DNA of 64,000 bases from SH-MAG3 sp036374995 (lineage in GTDB: Bacteria > Gemmatimonadota > Gemmatimonadetes > Longimicrobiales > RSA9): assembly GCA_036374995.1 (NCBI GenBank), contig DASUSS010000108.1, positions 62,001 through 126,000 on the forward strand. Direction: 5' to 3'. Positions 1 through 11,100 of the stretch are shown here, one piece after another. Each line of letters opens with the position of its first letter. The first letter of the stretch is position 1. Both the position numbers and the translations under genes were made by a program. The notes under the pieces were generated by a model that was not told where the DNA came from, made no database searches, and saw only the letters and a program-made list of their open reading frames with translations.

Positions 1-1
1 T

Positions 2-61
2 TCTCGGGTGTGGCGGTACCAGGACCGTTTCGCCCTGCCGAAACCGCAGGAGCTCTGTTAG
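2..61 (+). CDS. C-terminal fragment of an upstream gene (partial)
   Basis: Reading frame 2 is open from the window edge to a TAG at 59-61 and encodes 19 residues ending in LPKPQELC. The stop lies 9 nt before the ATG of the glycosyltransferase at 71, as expected if an upstream gene ends here in the same operon. The other two forward frames also stay open across this short stretch, so the frame choice rests mainly on the well-placed stop. The product cannot be identified. Confidence 0.35.
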   Translation, partial: SRVWRYQDRFALPKPQELC

Positions 62-70
62 CTTTCACGA

Positions 71-907
71 ATGCGTCTCTCGGTCATTGTGACGACCTAC
101 AACCAGCCCGAATGGCTGGACCTCGTCCTCTGCGGATACGCGGTTCAGGAGTTCCGCGACTTCGAGCTGATCGTGGCCGACGACGGCTCCGATCAGCGTA
201 CGGCCGAGGTCATCGAGCGGGCCCGCCCCGACAGCGCCGTGCCGATCCTTCACATCTGGCACGAGGACCATGGCTTCCGCAAGTGCGAGATCCTGAACAA
301 GGCGATTCTCGCAGCCTCCGGCGACATCCTGCTGTTCACCGACGGCGACTGCATTCCGCGCCGGGATTTCCTGAGCGTGCACGACCGTCTCCTGGTGCCG
401 GGCAGGTTCCTGTCCGGTGGGTATGCGAAGTTGCCGGAGCACGTGAGTCGCGCGATTTCGCGGGAGGACGTCGCGAGCGGCCGCGTCACGGATTACCGGT
501 GGCTGCGACGCCGGGGCGCCGGTTCGACGCGTGCCCTCCTGCGGCTGCGCGTGCCGGCCGCCATCGCCGGCGTCCTGGATCTGGCCACGCCGACGCGGCC
601 CTCGTTCAACGGACACAACGCTTCCGCGTGGCGCGAGGACATCCTGCGCGTGAACGGCTTCGATGAGCGCATGGGCTGGGGCGGTCTCGACCGCGAGCTG
701 GGCGAGCGCCTCGAGAATGCGGGTGTCCGCGGACTCCAGGTGCGGCACCGCGCTCACGTCGTGCATCTGCATCACGCGCGCGGGTACAGGAAACCGGACG
801 TGGTCCGCGCGAACCGCGCGATCCGTGATGAGACCGCGCGGTCGAGGCGCGTCCGTACGCCCGTCGGTCTGGACCGACACACCTCCGTCGATTCCGCCAT
901 TTCGTGA
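71..907 (+). CDS. Family 2 glycosyltransferase
   Basis: This 278-residue protein has a GT-A fold signature: an N-terminal LSVIVTTYN strand, VADDGSD at about 35-41 for nucleotide binding, and the DxD-like DGD at 91-93 that would hold the metal and sugar nucleotide. A GWGGLDRELGERL segment at about 202-214 resembles the C-terminal acceptor region of galactosyltransferase-type GT2 enzymes. It probably transfers a sugar in surface polysaccharide or lipopolysaccharide synthesis on the cytoplasmic side of the inner membrane. Its stop overlaps the GTG of the next glycosyltransferase by 4 nt, so the two are translationally coupled. Donor and acceptor are unknown. Confidence 0.88.
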   Translation: MRLSVIVTTYNQPEWLDLVLCGYAVQEFRDFELIVADDGSDQRTAEVIERARPDSAVPILHIWHEDHGFRKCEILNKAILAASGDILLFTDGDCIPRRDFLSVHDRLLVPGRFLSGGYAKLPEHVSRAISREDVASGRVTDYRWLRRRGAGSTRALLRLRVPAAIAGVLDLATPTRPSFNGHNASAWREDILRVNGFDERMGWGGLDRELGERLENAGVRGLQVRHRAHVVHLHHARGYRKPDVVRANRAIRDETARSRRVRTPVGLDRHTSVDSAIS

Positions 908-2037
908 ATCCGGCCGGCACGGCAGCGACCGTCCTCATCTTCCGCAAGCGACTGCTGCCCTGGTCGGAGACGTTCATCGCCGCGCAGGGTCGAGCGCTTC
1001 GTCGCTGGCGTCCCGTATTCGTCGGCTATGCCGCCGACCGCAGTGGCATCGGTTACATCGAGGGCTGTGAGCGAGTCCTGCTCTCCGAGTACGGCGCGCT
1101 GCCGGGTATCGGGAAAGCACTGCTCAAGCTGACCGGCCGGCCGCCGCGCTCGTTTCTGCGCGCTCTCGAGCGCACGCAGCCGCGGCTCGTGCACGCGCAC
1201 TTCGGGACGGGTATCACACCCGCGGCCGCGATCGCCGAAGCGCTCCGCGTCCCGCTCATCGTCACGTTCCACGGCCACGACATTGCCACCGCGCCGCGCA
1301 CGGCACGGGATGCCGAGCGCCGCGCGCGCAGCTTCGCCCGCATCGAGCGCGCGATCGCGGTGTCGGAGTTCATCGCGGATCGTCTGCACGCGGCGGGCTG
1401 TCCGCCCGGGAAGATCGTGGTGCACCGGATCGGCGTCGACACGGACCGGTTCGCGCCCGCGGCGGCGGAGGCAGCCGGCGCGACGGTGCTGTTCGTCGGC
1501 CGGCTCGTGCCGAAGAAGGGCCTCGCTCATCTGCTGCGTGCCTTTCCAGCAGTGCAGCGCCGCGTTCCGGAAGCGGCACTCGTCATCGTGGGTGACGGCC
1601 CGCTGCGCGGCGAGCTCGAGGCGCTCGCTCGCGAGCTGGATGTGAACGCGACGTTCACCGGCGTGCGCACGCCTGCGGAGATCCTGGAGCACATGCGCCG
1701 TGCCGCGCTGCTCGCGGCACCGAGCATCGTGACGGACAGCGGCGATGCGGAAGGCCTGCCGATCACGATCATGGAAGCGATCGCGTGCGGCCTGCCCGTA
1801 GTCGCGTCGCCGTCCGGCGGCAGCGCGGAAGGCGTGCGCGACGGCGTCACCGGCTTTCTCGTCCCGGCCGGCGACGAGGAGGCGCTCGGACTCCGCATTG
1901 CCGACCTGCTCGAGGACGCATCGCTGCGCGCGCGCATGGGAGCCGCCGCACGCGCGCTCGCAGTGGAGGAGTTCTCGCTGGCACGGCAGACGGAAGCGCT
2001 GGAGCGAATCTACGACGACGTCACTGCGCCTGTGTGA
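904..2037 (+). CDS. Family 4 (GT-B) glycosyltransferase
   Basis: The 377-residue product resembles WcaL-type retaining GT4 enzymes. The N-terminal Rossmann domain contains VTFHGHDIA, a typical acceptor-side motif. The C-terminal domain starts at VLFVGRLVPKKG (about 196-207) and carries EAIACGLPVVAS, where the first Glu contacts the nucleotide sugar. The GTG start at 904 lies within the stop of the preceding gene (GTGA overlap). With that gene it forms a polysaccharide or LPS glycosylation pair. The exact sugar cannot be read from the sequence. Confidence 0.88.
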   Translation: MNPAGTAATVLIFRKRLLPWSETFIAAQGRALRRWRPVFVGYAADRSGIGYIEGCERVLLSEYGALPGIGKALLKLTGRPPRSFLRALERTQPRLVHAHFGTGITPAAAIAEALRVPLIVTFHGHDIATAPRTARDAERRARSFARIERAIAVSEFIADRLHAAGCPPGKIVVHRIGVDTDRFAPAAAEAAGATVLFVGRLVPKKGLAHLLRAFPAVQRRVPEAALVIVGDGPLRGELEALARELDVNATFTGVRTPAEILEHMRRAALLAAPSIVTDSGDAEGLPITIMEAIACGLPVVASPSGGSAEGVRDGVTGFLVPAGDEEALGLRIADLLEDASLRARMGAAARALAVEEFSLARQTEALERIYDDVTAPV

Positions 2038-2050
2038 ATCTCCGGGCCGC

Positions 2051-2069
2051 GCTGCGTTGGGAGCGCAGC
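2051..2069. terminator. Hairpin between convergent genes
   Basis: GCTGCG (2051-2056) pairs with CGCAGC (2064-2069) over a 7-nt loop. It lies just after the GT4 stop and before the convergent lepA stop. There is no T-run, so it is at best a weak or Rho-assisted terminator. Confidence 0.3.
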
Positions 2070-2139
2070 CGTCACGGCCTCGCAAGATCGCAGTGCCTCG
2101 GCGCTCCCTGCGAGAAATCCGCGGAACTGGCCCGCGCCC

Positions 2140-3939
<1,800 letters not shown>

Positions 3940-3973
3940 TGTATTCCGGGTTCGTCGTGAGTCGTAAACATAA

Positions 3974-4102
3974 CGGACCTGGCACCCCTTTTTCCATTTT
4001 GCCCATCGCGCCATGCGGAATCCGGGCGAGACCGCCGGTCCGCGCGCGCCGGGACGGCCGCATAGGCCGATGGGCAAACTGGAAAAAGGGGTGCCAGGTC
4101 CG
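3974..4102. repeat. Long palindrome, family A copy 1 (GCGGAC-NN-GGCACC terminus)
   Basis: Two 33-nt arms (3974-4006 and 4070-4102) are inverted copies with one mismatch, separated by a 63-nt centre. Each arm runs CGGACCTGGCACCCC, then TTTTT, then CCA and GCCCAT. A second copy with nearly the same arms lies at 58946-59078. On the minus strand the element starts 3 nt after the stop of the gene ending at 4106, and it lies between that gene and lepA. It could be a REP-like element, a non-autonomous mobile palindrome, or a 3'-end RNA structure. Confidence 0.85.
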
Positions 4103-4105
4103 CGT

Positions 4106-4939
4106 TCAGCGCGTAAGGAGGATCAGCAGGCCCAGACCGCCGAGCGCCACGCCGCCGGCCACGAGCCGCGTCCAGCTCCAGGCCTCCACGTCCTCCAGCG
4201 GCCGGGTCCAGAACGCGACGACGCCGCAGGAGGTGCGGGCGGTGATGGGGGGCGGTGCGCTGGCGCTGCTGGTGTAGACCTCGGCGCCATCGAGCATCTC
4301 GGGCCGGAGAAAATCGTCGACGCCGCTCTCCGGGTACTGGCTGATCGCGATGCCATCGATGTAGAGGGTGGGCATGCAGCGCCCGCGGCCGCCGCGCAGA
4401 GCAATGATGTTGGCGCGGGGGCGACCGATCCCGGTACTGACCGGCAGGATCTCGACGCCGTGCATCTCCCGGAGCAGGTCGGTGGTCCGCGCGGCCGGTC
4501 GGGAATCGATCTGTGCGCGGGTTAGGAACTGGCCGGAGCCGGGGCGGCGCATGCGCTCGTAGAATGCGGCGATGCGCGGGTCGCGCTCGGTGGTGACGAT
4601 CAGGGGCCGGAGCGGGATGTTCGTCCGGCCCATTCTGAGCTCGACCGCGAGCGTCTCGCGGCTGCCGATCGTGACCTCGGCGGGCTCACCGGCGGTGAAG
4701 GACGGATGGCTCGACCGCAACGCGAACCTGCCGCCGCGGTCCAGGCGGAGGATGAACGCGCCGATGCTGTCGGAGAGCGTGCGGGCGACGACCTGACCGT
4801 TGCGATCGGCCTCGATGATGGCCGAGGCGATGGGCGTGAGGGAGCCCTCCTCGACGACCCTGCCGACGATGGTCTGCGGGTGGGCTACGGCGGGCAGCAC
4901 CAGCAGCAGGCCGGCCAGGTACAGCCGCAGCCTGGTCAT
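4106..4939 (-). CDS. Carboxypeptidase-regulatory-like / TonB-plug-like protein without barrel
   Basis: The 277-residue protein has a signal peptide (about 1-21), a carboxypeptidase-regulatory-like beta domain (about 24-105, starting IVGRVVEEG), and a segment resembling the plug of SusC receptors (TLYIDGIAISQ, then EMLDGAEVYTS, then GVVAFWTRP). A hydrophobic helix closes the protein (about 256-275). Two cysteines (GRCMPT and TSCGVV) flank the plug-like segment and could form a disulfide. No beta barrel follows, so it cannot be a complete TonB receptor. It is probably periplasmic or envelope-anchored. Its partner is unknown; the SusCD operon next door is an obvious candidate. Confidence 0.7.
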   Translation of the reverse strand: MTRLRLYLAGLLLVLPAVAHPQTIVGRVVEEGSLTPIASAIIEADRNGQVVARTLSDSIGAFILRLDRGGRFALRSSHPSFTAGEPAEVTIGSRETLAVELRMGRTNIPLRPLIVTTERDPRIAAFYERMRRPGSGQFLTRAQIDSRPAARTTDLLREMHGVEILPVSTGIGRPRANIIALRGGRGRCMPTLYIDGIAISQYPESGVDDFLRPEMLDGAEVYTSSASAPPPITARTSCGVVAFWTRPLEDVEAWSWTRLVAGGVALGGLGLLILLTR

Positions 4940-5009
4940 AGCCGCCTCTCTACGACGTTGGTCGTACGCGTTGCACGGCTGAGGGGTGGATCCGTGCGGT
5001 CAGGATGAA

Positions 5010-5040
5010 CTGTGGCGCGGGAACGGGTCCCGCGCCACAG
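5010..5040 (-). terminator. Strong hairpin after the DUF4397 gene
   Basis: A perfect 13-bp stem, CTGTGGCGCGGGA (5010-5022) with TCCCGCGCCACAG (5028-5040), has a 5-nt loop. It begins 25 nt past the stop of the gene ending at 5066 and probably ends the SusCD operon transcript. There is no U-tract. Confidence 0.55.
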
Positions 5041-5065
5041 CCGTGTGATGACCTGTGCGCCCGGC

Positions 5066-5923
5066 CTACGGATCGAGCGACTTGTCGATCCAGAGGAACG
5101 CGGTCGGCGACTGGTTCGCCGTCGTCGATCCCCGGGTGCCCGGTACGGTCCCGCTCGCGACGACGAGCGTCAGGACCGAGCCGGAGATCCGCACGCCAGG
5201 CTGATCGCCGTAAGTGGCCCCGGCCGGAGCCGCAGCACCCGGCAGGTTCGGCGTCGCAGTGAACAGCGGCGTGCTCGAGCCTGCGGCCGTCACCACGAAG
5301 TGGTAGAACCCGCTCGCGAGCGCCGGCAGGTTGCCGTGCGTGGTCTGGGTCAACTCACCGACACCGCTGAACACGGCGGCGTTGTTCGTCTGCCAGTCCG
5401 TCGGCGTCGAGCTCGTGGTCGCGGCGACCGGCACCGCGTAGACATCCACGCTCCCCATGCCGTTGCCGACATTGAGCACGCGGATCGCGATGCTGCCGGC
5501 GCCCGGTGCGGGCAGCGACGCCGGATCGTTGAAGACGACGACCTGGTCGGTTCCGGCAGTCGCCGAGCCGGCATACACGAGCGTGTAGCGGTTGCCCGTC
5601 GCGAGCGGCACCGGCTGGTCCACCAGAATGGTCGACGTGACGGACAGCGTGTCGTTGTTCGGGAACACACGCAACGCGCGCGAGCCCGTCAGCACTCCCT
5701 GGTAGACGCCGGAGTGCGCGCGAGGCGCGAGGCCCTTGAACGAGGGCAGGTTCTCGACCTCGTCGATGAAGCTGAAGTCGATCGGCCCCACGTCGACCGC
5801 CGCATTCAGCACGCGGACCGGGGCCGTGTCCCCCCTCGACCTCGGGCCGGTCACGCCCGAATCGTCGCAGGCCGTGACGGCCGGCAGGAGGAAGAGGCCC
5901 ATCAGAAGCTTCCAGTATCTCAT
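5066..5923 (-). CDS. DUF4397 lipoprotein
   Basis: The start at 5923 gives MRYWKLLMGLFLLPAVTAC, a lipoprotein signal with the lipidated Cys at 19, and a 285-residue protein; an upstream extension to 6094 is basic low-complexity sequence and was rejected. The mature part contains two similar beta-rich halves, each opening with RVLN (about 36-120 and 145-240), matching the DUF4397 family of secreted repeat proteins. The function of DUF4397 is not established. It is the last gene of the susC-susD-lipoprotein run, which suggests an accessory surface role with that uptake system. Confidence 0.75.
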   Translation of the reverse strand: MRYWKLLMGLFLLPAVTACDDSGVTGPRSRGDTAPVRVLNAAVDVGPIDFSFIDEVENLPSFKGLAPRAHSGVYQGVLTGSRALRVFPNNDTLSVTSTILVDQPVPLATGNRYTLVYAGSATAGTDQVVVFNDPASLPAPGAGSIAIRVLNVGNGMGSVDVYAVPVAATTSSTPTDWQTNNAAVFSGVGELTQTTHGNLPALASGFYHFVVTAAGSSTPLFTATPNLPGAAAPAGATYGDQPGVRISGSVLTLVVASGTVPGTRGSTTANQSPTAFLWIDKSLDP

Positions 5924-5970
5924 TGTGTTCCACCCGTGCGGTAGATGGATGTAATCGTTAGAACGCCAGT

Positions 5971-6495
5971 TCACTGTGTGGACCCGCCGCCGCCGTTGCC
6001 GGGGCGGTCGCTGATTCCGTCTCCGCCGAACCCCTCGATCGCGAGGAACGCTACGCCGACTGCGGCGAGCGCGCCGAGACCGATCGCGAGCCACGTCCGG
6101 GAGCGGGACAGCTGCCGCTCCCGCAGCTCGCCGATGTGGTCGCGCGAGATCTCGAGCCGCTCGCCCGCCCAGCGGGCGGGAACGTTGAGATCCATGTACT
6201 CCACCGAGCTGACGGACAGCACGACCGAGGAGTCGGTCGTCCCCATCATGTCACCCTCGATCCTGCGCACGCCCGGACCGACCGGCTCGGCGAGCGCGAC
6301 GCGACCGCGATCCGTCACGGCGACCGAGACACGGCTGCCCTCCGGTACTGCCGTGCTGCTCATGGGCACGTACGTGAAGCAGCCCGTGAGCTGCATGACG
6401 AGCAGCAGGGTCGCGGTGCCCGCTCGTGCGGGGCTCGGGCGTCCTGCGCGCGGCAGGCTGCACCGCGCGCAGGCGAAACGGAATCCTCGCATCAT
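5971..6495 (-). CDS. SusCD-linked small lipoprotein
   Basis: The start at 6495 (ATG, followed by a second in-frame ATG at 6492) lies 1 nt after the susD stop, which decides the start over longer upstream options. The 174-residue product has a basic N-terminus and hydrophobic stretch ending in the lipobox LTGC (36-39), then a small beta-rich domain (SRVSVAVTDRGRVAL...), then a hydrophobic helix near the C-terminus (about 132-150) and a Gly-rich tail. No catalytic motif is visible. Coupling to susD suggests it helps assemble or regulate the uptake complex. Confidence 0.6.
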   Translation of the reverse strand: MMRGFRFACARCSLPRAGRPSPARAGTATLLLVMQLTGCFTYVPMSSTAVPEGSRVSVAVTDRGRVALAEPVGPGVRRIEGDMMGTTDSSVVLSVSSVEYMDLNVPARWAGERLEISRDHIGELRERQLSRSRTWLAIGLGALAAVGVAFLAIEGFGGDGISDRPGNGGGGSTQ

Positions 6496-6496
6496 G

Positions 6497-8146
6497 CTAC
6501 CGGGTCCCCACTCCGTAGCCGTAGGTGCTCTCGGTCGCACCGCCCGGGTTGCCCGCGCCGCCCATGTTGTAGATCGAAATGACGCGAGCGTTCGCCTCCT
6601 GCGACGGGACCGGCCAGTGAACGGCCGTACCGATCGGCAGGTCGCCCCAGCCGCGCGCATCGAAGAACCACGCACCCCACGACGTGAACGCGGTCTCGAT
6701 CCTCTTCTCCCACTTCATGGCTTCGAAGATGTCGCCGCACGCCGGGGGATTCGTCCCGATCGGCACCTGCGGCACGCACTGAGCGCCGCCCGGCACGGGC
6801 TGGCCCGTCGCCGTGACTGCGCCGGTGAGCGCAGGCAGGCCGGCCGCCGTGCGCGTGATGTCGATCAGCGCGGCCGCCGCCGGGATGTTGCCCGTGCGGA
6901 TGTAGCCCTCGGCCGCGAGCATGTCGACCTCGGCCTTCGTCAGGATCGGGAACTCGCCGATGCGGCTCGCGTCGGAGAACGCGCGATGACGGTAGTCATC
7001 GTAGAAGGACACCTCCCAGCCGACGGCCGCCTGGTCTCCCTCGGCGCGGTTGCGATAGTACTGCCCGGCCGGGAGCGGATCGTCGTCGTCAGCCACAGGC
7101 CGCTGCTGCGCCGCACGCGTGGCACCCTGCGGGAAGCGCTGGTCCGGCGTCACGATCACGAACGGCGTCCGATCCGTGCGTGTCGTCGCGAGCCACGTCG
7201 CGAACGCACCGCTCACATCCGCCATGCCGATGATGTAGTACGGCTGCTGGTGCCAGTTCGTATCGCGGAAGTGCAGCGTCGTCGCCAGCCAGGAGTAGTC
7301 CCAGCCGAGCGATGGGTTCATGTTGATCAGCAGGTCTTCATCGATGCCCGCCGTGGCATCGGCAATGACCTGGTTCCAGTCCACGGCTGCGCGCTCGGCC
7401 GAGTTGCGGGCCACGGACGCGCGCACCTGTGCGGCATAGGACCGGACGACTTTCTGGAATTCGGCCATCGAGACGCCGTCCCCGCCCGGTCCGGTGAGCC
7501 AGCCGCCCGGCAGCGCCGTGACGCCGCTGGTGCTCGCATAGACGAGCGCCGAGTCGAACTGCGCGAGCGCGAACGCATTGATCGCCGCGTAGCTCTCGAG
7601 CGGCGGAATGAACCCGGCCGCATCATCCGGCCGCGGCACACCCGCCGAGTCGTAGCCGAGCGACAGGTAACCCGCCGCCAGGCCGTAGACGAAGTGGGCC
7701 CACGCATTCAGACGCAGACGATCGCCCTCGCGGTTCGCGCCGAGACTGAAGCCGTCCGCCTTCGAGCGCGCGAGCACGTCCGCAGCATTGCGCGCGACGA
7801 ACGACAGCAGCCGGTACTCGGCGAAGTTCTCGCCCTGATACGTGTTGCCCACGGCATTGTCGATCTGCTGGCGCGGGATGGCACTGCGCGGGCCCATCCC
7901 GTTGTTCGCCAGCGTCGACGCACTCATGAACGAGGCTGTCATCATCCCCGTCTGGATGCGGCCGATCGCCCCGTGCGTCGCCCCGATGACCTGCTGGAAC
8001 TGCGAGGCGGCGAGCGCCTCGACGTCCGCGGGATTCGCGAGCGTGCGGTCGCGGTCGGGATTGTTCGGATTCACCACTTCGATGTCCGAACAGCCCCACG
8101 CGCCGGCAACGACGAGCGCCGCAGCCAGGTGCCGGAAGATTCTCAT
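6497..8146 (-). CDS. SusD/RagB-family outer-membrane lipoprotein
   Basis: The start at 8146 has a good ribosome site (AAGGAG, 9 nt upstream) and gives a lipoprotein signal with AWGC (16-19). The 549-residue mature protein shows SusD features: an N-terminal NPNNPDR segment, TPR-like helices, and a C-terminal KWEKRIETAF...FFDARGWGDL region typical of RagB/SusD proteins. SusD proteins sit on the cell surface as lids over the SusC barrel and capture glycans, peptides or other oligomers. Substrate is not evident: there are no glycoside hydrolases or sulfatases nearby. It lies 29 nt after susC. Confidence 0.9.
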   Translation of the reverse strand: MRIFRHLAAALVVAGAWGCSDIEVVNPNNPDRDRTLANPADVEALAASQFQQVIGATHGAIGRIQTGMMTASFMSASTLANNGMGPRSAIPRQQIDNAVGNTYQGENFAEYRLLSFVARNAADVLARSKADGFSLGANREGDRLRLNAWAHFVYGLAAGYLSLGYDSAGVPRPDDAAGFIPPLESYAAINAFALAQFDSALVYASTSGVTALPGGWLTGPGGDGVSMAEFQKVVRSYAAQVRASVARNSAERAAVDWNQVIADATAGIDEDLLINMNPSLGWDYSWLATTLHFRDTNWHQQPYYIIGMADVSGAFATWLATTRTDRTPFVIVTPDQRFPQGATRAAQQRPVADDDDPLPAGQYYRNRAEGDQAAVGWEVSFYDDYRHRAFSDASRIGEFPILTKAEVDMLAAEGYIRTGNIPAAAALIDITRTAAGLPALTGAVTATGQPVPGGAQCVPQVPIGTNPPACGDIFEAMKWEKRIETAFTSWGAWFFDARGWGDLPIGTAVHWPVPSQEANARVISIYNMGGAGNPGGATESTYGYGVGTR

Positions 8147-8175
8147 GTGTATGGCTCCTTGCTTGCGCATGGTCA

Positions 8176-11100
8176 TCAGAAGGTCGTGCTGAGCACGAAC
8201 GAGAACGTGCGCAGCGATGGGAACGTGAACGCGTCGATCGCGTTGATCAGACCGCTGCCCGACTGGCCGCCGGAGCTGCCGATGCCGACCTCGGGATCGA
8301 AGCCGCGGTAGTCCGACCACGTCTTCAGGTTCCGGCCGATCACCGAGACCGTCCAGTCACCGAAGTTGCCGACGGTGCCGATGTTGTAGGACGCCGAAAC
8401 CTCGCGCAGCTTGACGAAGCTCGCGTCCTCGACCATCTGGTTGCTCGGCGTCAGCGCATCATAGAACCCGCCGAGGCCCTGGAATCCGTCCCACGGACCG
8501 GTCCGGAAGTAGTAGCCGATCGGCTTCGCATTCTCGACCGACTTCTCGCCCTGATCGACTTCCTTGCCGAGGAAGTCGAGGAACGACCAGTGACGACCCT
8601 GGTTCCAGATGTCGCGGCCGTACGCCGCATCGACCAGCGCGTACAGCGAGAACCGGCGGAACTCGACCGTGTTCGAGAAGCCGACGCGGTAGTCGGGCAG
8701 CGCGTTGCCGATCGGCAGGCGCAGCGGCGTGCCGTTCAGTGTGTCCCGGACGAGGATCGGCATGCCCCAGTTCATCGCCAGGCCATAGGGGCCCTGCGAT
8801 GCCGGCAGCTGGGCGTTCCACATGTTGTGCGTGATGCCCATGCCCGGGTTGTTCCCATCGCCGACCCAGACCAGCCAGCCCTCGTCGTTCGTCTGGAACG
8901 CGCGCCCCGGTCCGCACTGCGACTGGAACGCCGCCGGCAGCTGGCTGCAGCTGCGCATGAAGACGCGGCCGAAGATCGTGCCGTAGCGCATGCCCTCCTC
9001 GACGCGGAACACGTCGCCCGTCGCCTGGAGGCCGGTACCGATGAAGAACGGCGGCACGTTCAGCTTCTCGACCATCGTGCGGTTCTGCGTGTAGTTCGCG
9101 CGAGCCGTCCAGTTGAACCCGCCGGTATTGCGCAGGATCGGCAGGCTGAGCGAAGCCTCCCACGTCTGGTTGCGCAGCTCGCCCGCGTTCTGCCACTGCG
9201 TCGGGAACCCCGTCGCAACCGCGATCGGCACGGGCAGAATCTGATCCTTCGTGAGCGAGTTGGCGTACGTCAGCGAGAAGCCGTAGCGCTCGAGGAACTC
9301 GAGGTCGGCGCCGACCTCGATCTCCGTCTGGACCTCGGGACGCAGCAGCGGGTTGCCGAGCGTCGCCGCGTTCAGCGTTCCGCCCGAACCGATGTTGTAC
9401 GTCTCGTACTGTGCCGAGTAGTTCGGCGCGTTGCCGGCGGTGCCGACCGACGCGCGCAGCGTGAACGTGCTCAGCGCGTCCACCGGGAACCACGCCTCAC
9501 GGGCCGCGAGCCACGCACCCGAAGCGCGCCAGTACGTCTGCCAGCGGTGCTCGTCGCCGAAGCGCGAGTTGCCATCGCGACGCACGGCGAGATCGAACGT
9601 GTAGCGGTCGAGCACGTCGAAGAAGCCACCCGCGGAGAACGACATCTGCCGCGTCTCCGTCTTGCTCGACGAGATGTTCTGGATGTTCGTCGCGTTCGCG
9701 GCGGCATCGACGTCGGCGACGCGCAGCAGGTTACCCTGGAGCGAGCGACCGTCGAAGTTCTCCTGCTCGTACAGCCAGCGCAGCGTGATGCGGCTGGTGA
9801 CGGCATCCATCAGGTTGGAGCGCAGCGTGATGCCGGTGCTGCCGTTCAGCGACTGCGTGTTGTTCACACCGTTGAAGATCAACCCGTTGTTCGTGTTCGG
9901 GTTGTTGTTCGTCGTGCGGAACCCGCGGTTGTTGAACTGGCGGAAGTTCGTGTTCAGCCGGTCCACGCTGAAGTTCGCGTCCGCTTCCAGCCAGGTCAGC
10001 GGCGTATAACGGAGGTTGCCGCCGATGAGATAGCGCCAGCGGACGTCCTCGCGCTGCGTGTTCTCGAACGAGTACAGCGGGTTCTCGTTCTGCGTACCGC
10101 CGGACCCGAGGTTCGTGCGGATGAACAGGCGGCCGAGGTCATCGCGCTGCGTGATGTCGACGATCGCGGGCGTGCGCGTGAGTCGGAAGAATCCCACGCC
10201 GCCCTCTTCCTGGTTCGTGCCGTCCAGGTCGGCGCGCGAGATGTAGGACTGGAGCTCGATGTTCCACTGCTCGCCGATGCGCTGGCCGAGGTTGATTCGG
10301 CCGTTCAGGCGCTCGTAGCCTTCCAGCCCCTGGATCGCGCCGCCCTGGCGCGTGTAGCCGACGCTGCTGAAGAACGTGGTCGAGCCGATCCGGCCCGACA
10401 TCGAGAAGTCGTTCTGACTGAGCGGCTTCGGGTCGACGAGCTGCTCGACCGCATTGTACGTGGTACCCGGCCAGACCCCGGCGAGGAAGCTGCGCCGGAG
10501 GATCGGGCCCGCGCTGACCGCGCCCGGGTCGACCGGGAACCCCACGGTCGGAAGCGCAAAGTCGCCCGGTGCGTTGTTGATGCGCAGCTGCTCGGCGCGG
10601 TAGTCGATCGTGCGGGAGCAGAGGTTGCTCGAGCCGTAGGCATCGAGCACGCAGAACCGCGTTCCGGTCTCGTCCAGCAGGAACGGGTGGAAGCGCGCGA
10701 TGCCGAAATCGCGCTCGATGTCGTTCAGGCCGTACTCGGAGCGGGCGGTAAAGCGCACGCCGTCGACGGTGCCGCGCTTCGTCGTGATCTGAATCACGCC
10801 GCTCGCGGCGCGCGAGCCGTAGAGCGTGGAGGCGGCAGCGCCCTTCACGATCTCGACGCTCTGTATGTCGGCGGGGTTGATGTCCGCGATGCTGCTGGAA
10901 AGGACGATGCCGTCGATGATGTAGAGCGGCTCCTGGCTGCGGCCGGACGCGTTGATCGACGTCGGCCCGCGCAGGATCACGGCCGGTGCCGTGCCCGGGC
11001 GACCGCTGATCTGGGCGATGTTCGCGCCGGGGACCTTGCCCTGGATCTGCGACAGCGGGTTGACCGCCTGGACGGGCATCTGGTCCGCGTCCACGCGCGA

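Noticed and set aside
772..2085. A 437-codon minus-strand frame over the glycosyltransferases
   Set aside because: Arg-rich composition and full overlap with the clear GT4 gene mark it as a shadow frame.
3940..4077. N-terminal extension of LepA to an ATG at 4077
   Set aside because: The extension is encoded by the family A palindrome and gives residues foreign to LepA; the GTG at 3939 gives the normal start and length.
5945..8311. A 788-codon plus-strand frame over the susD region
   Set aside because: It is antisense to the susD and lipoprotein genes and shows only low-complexity Arg/Ala sequence.
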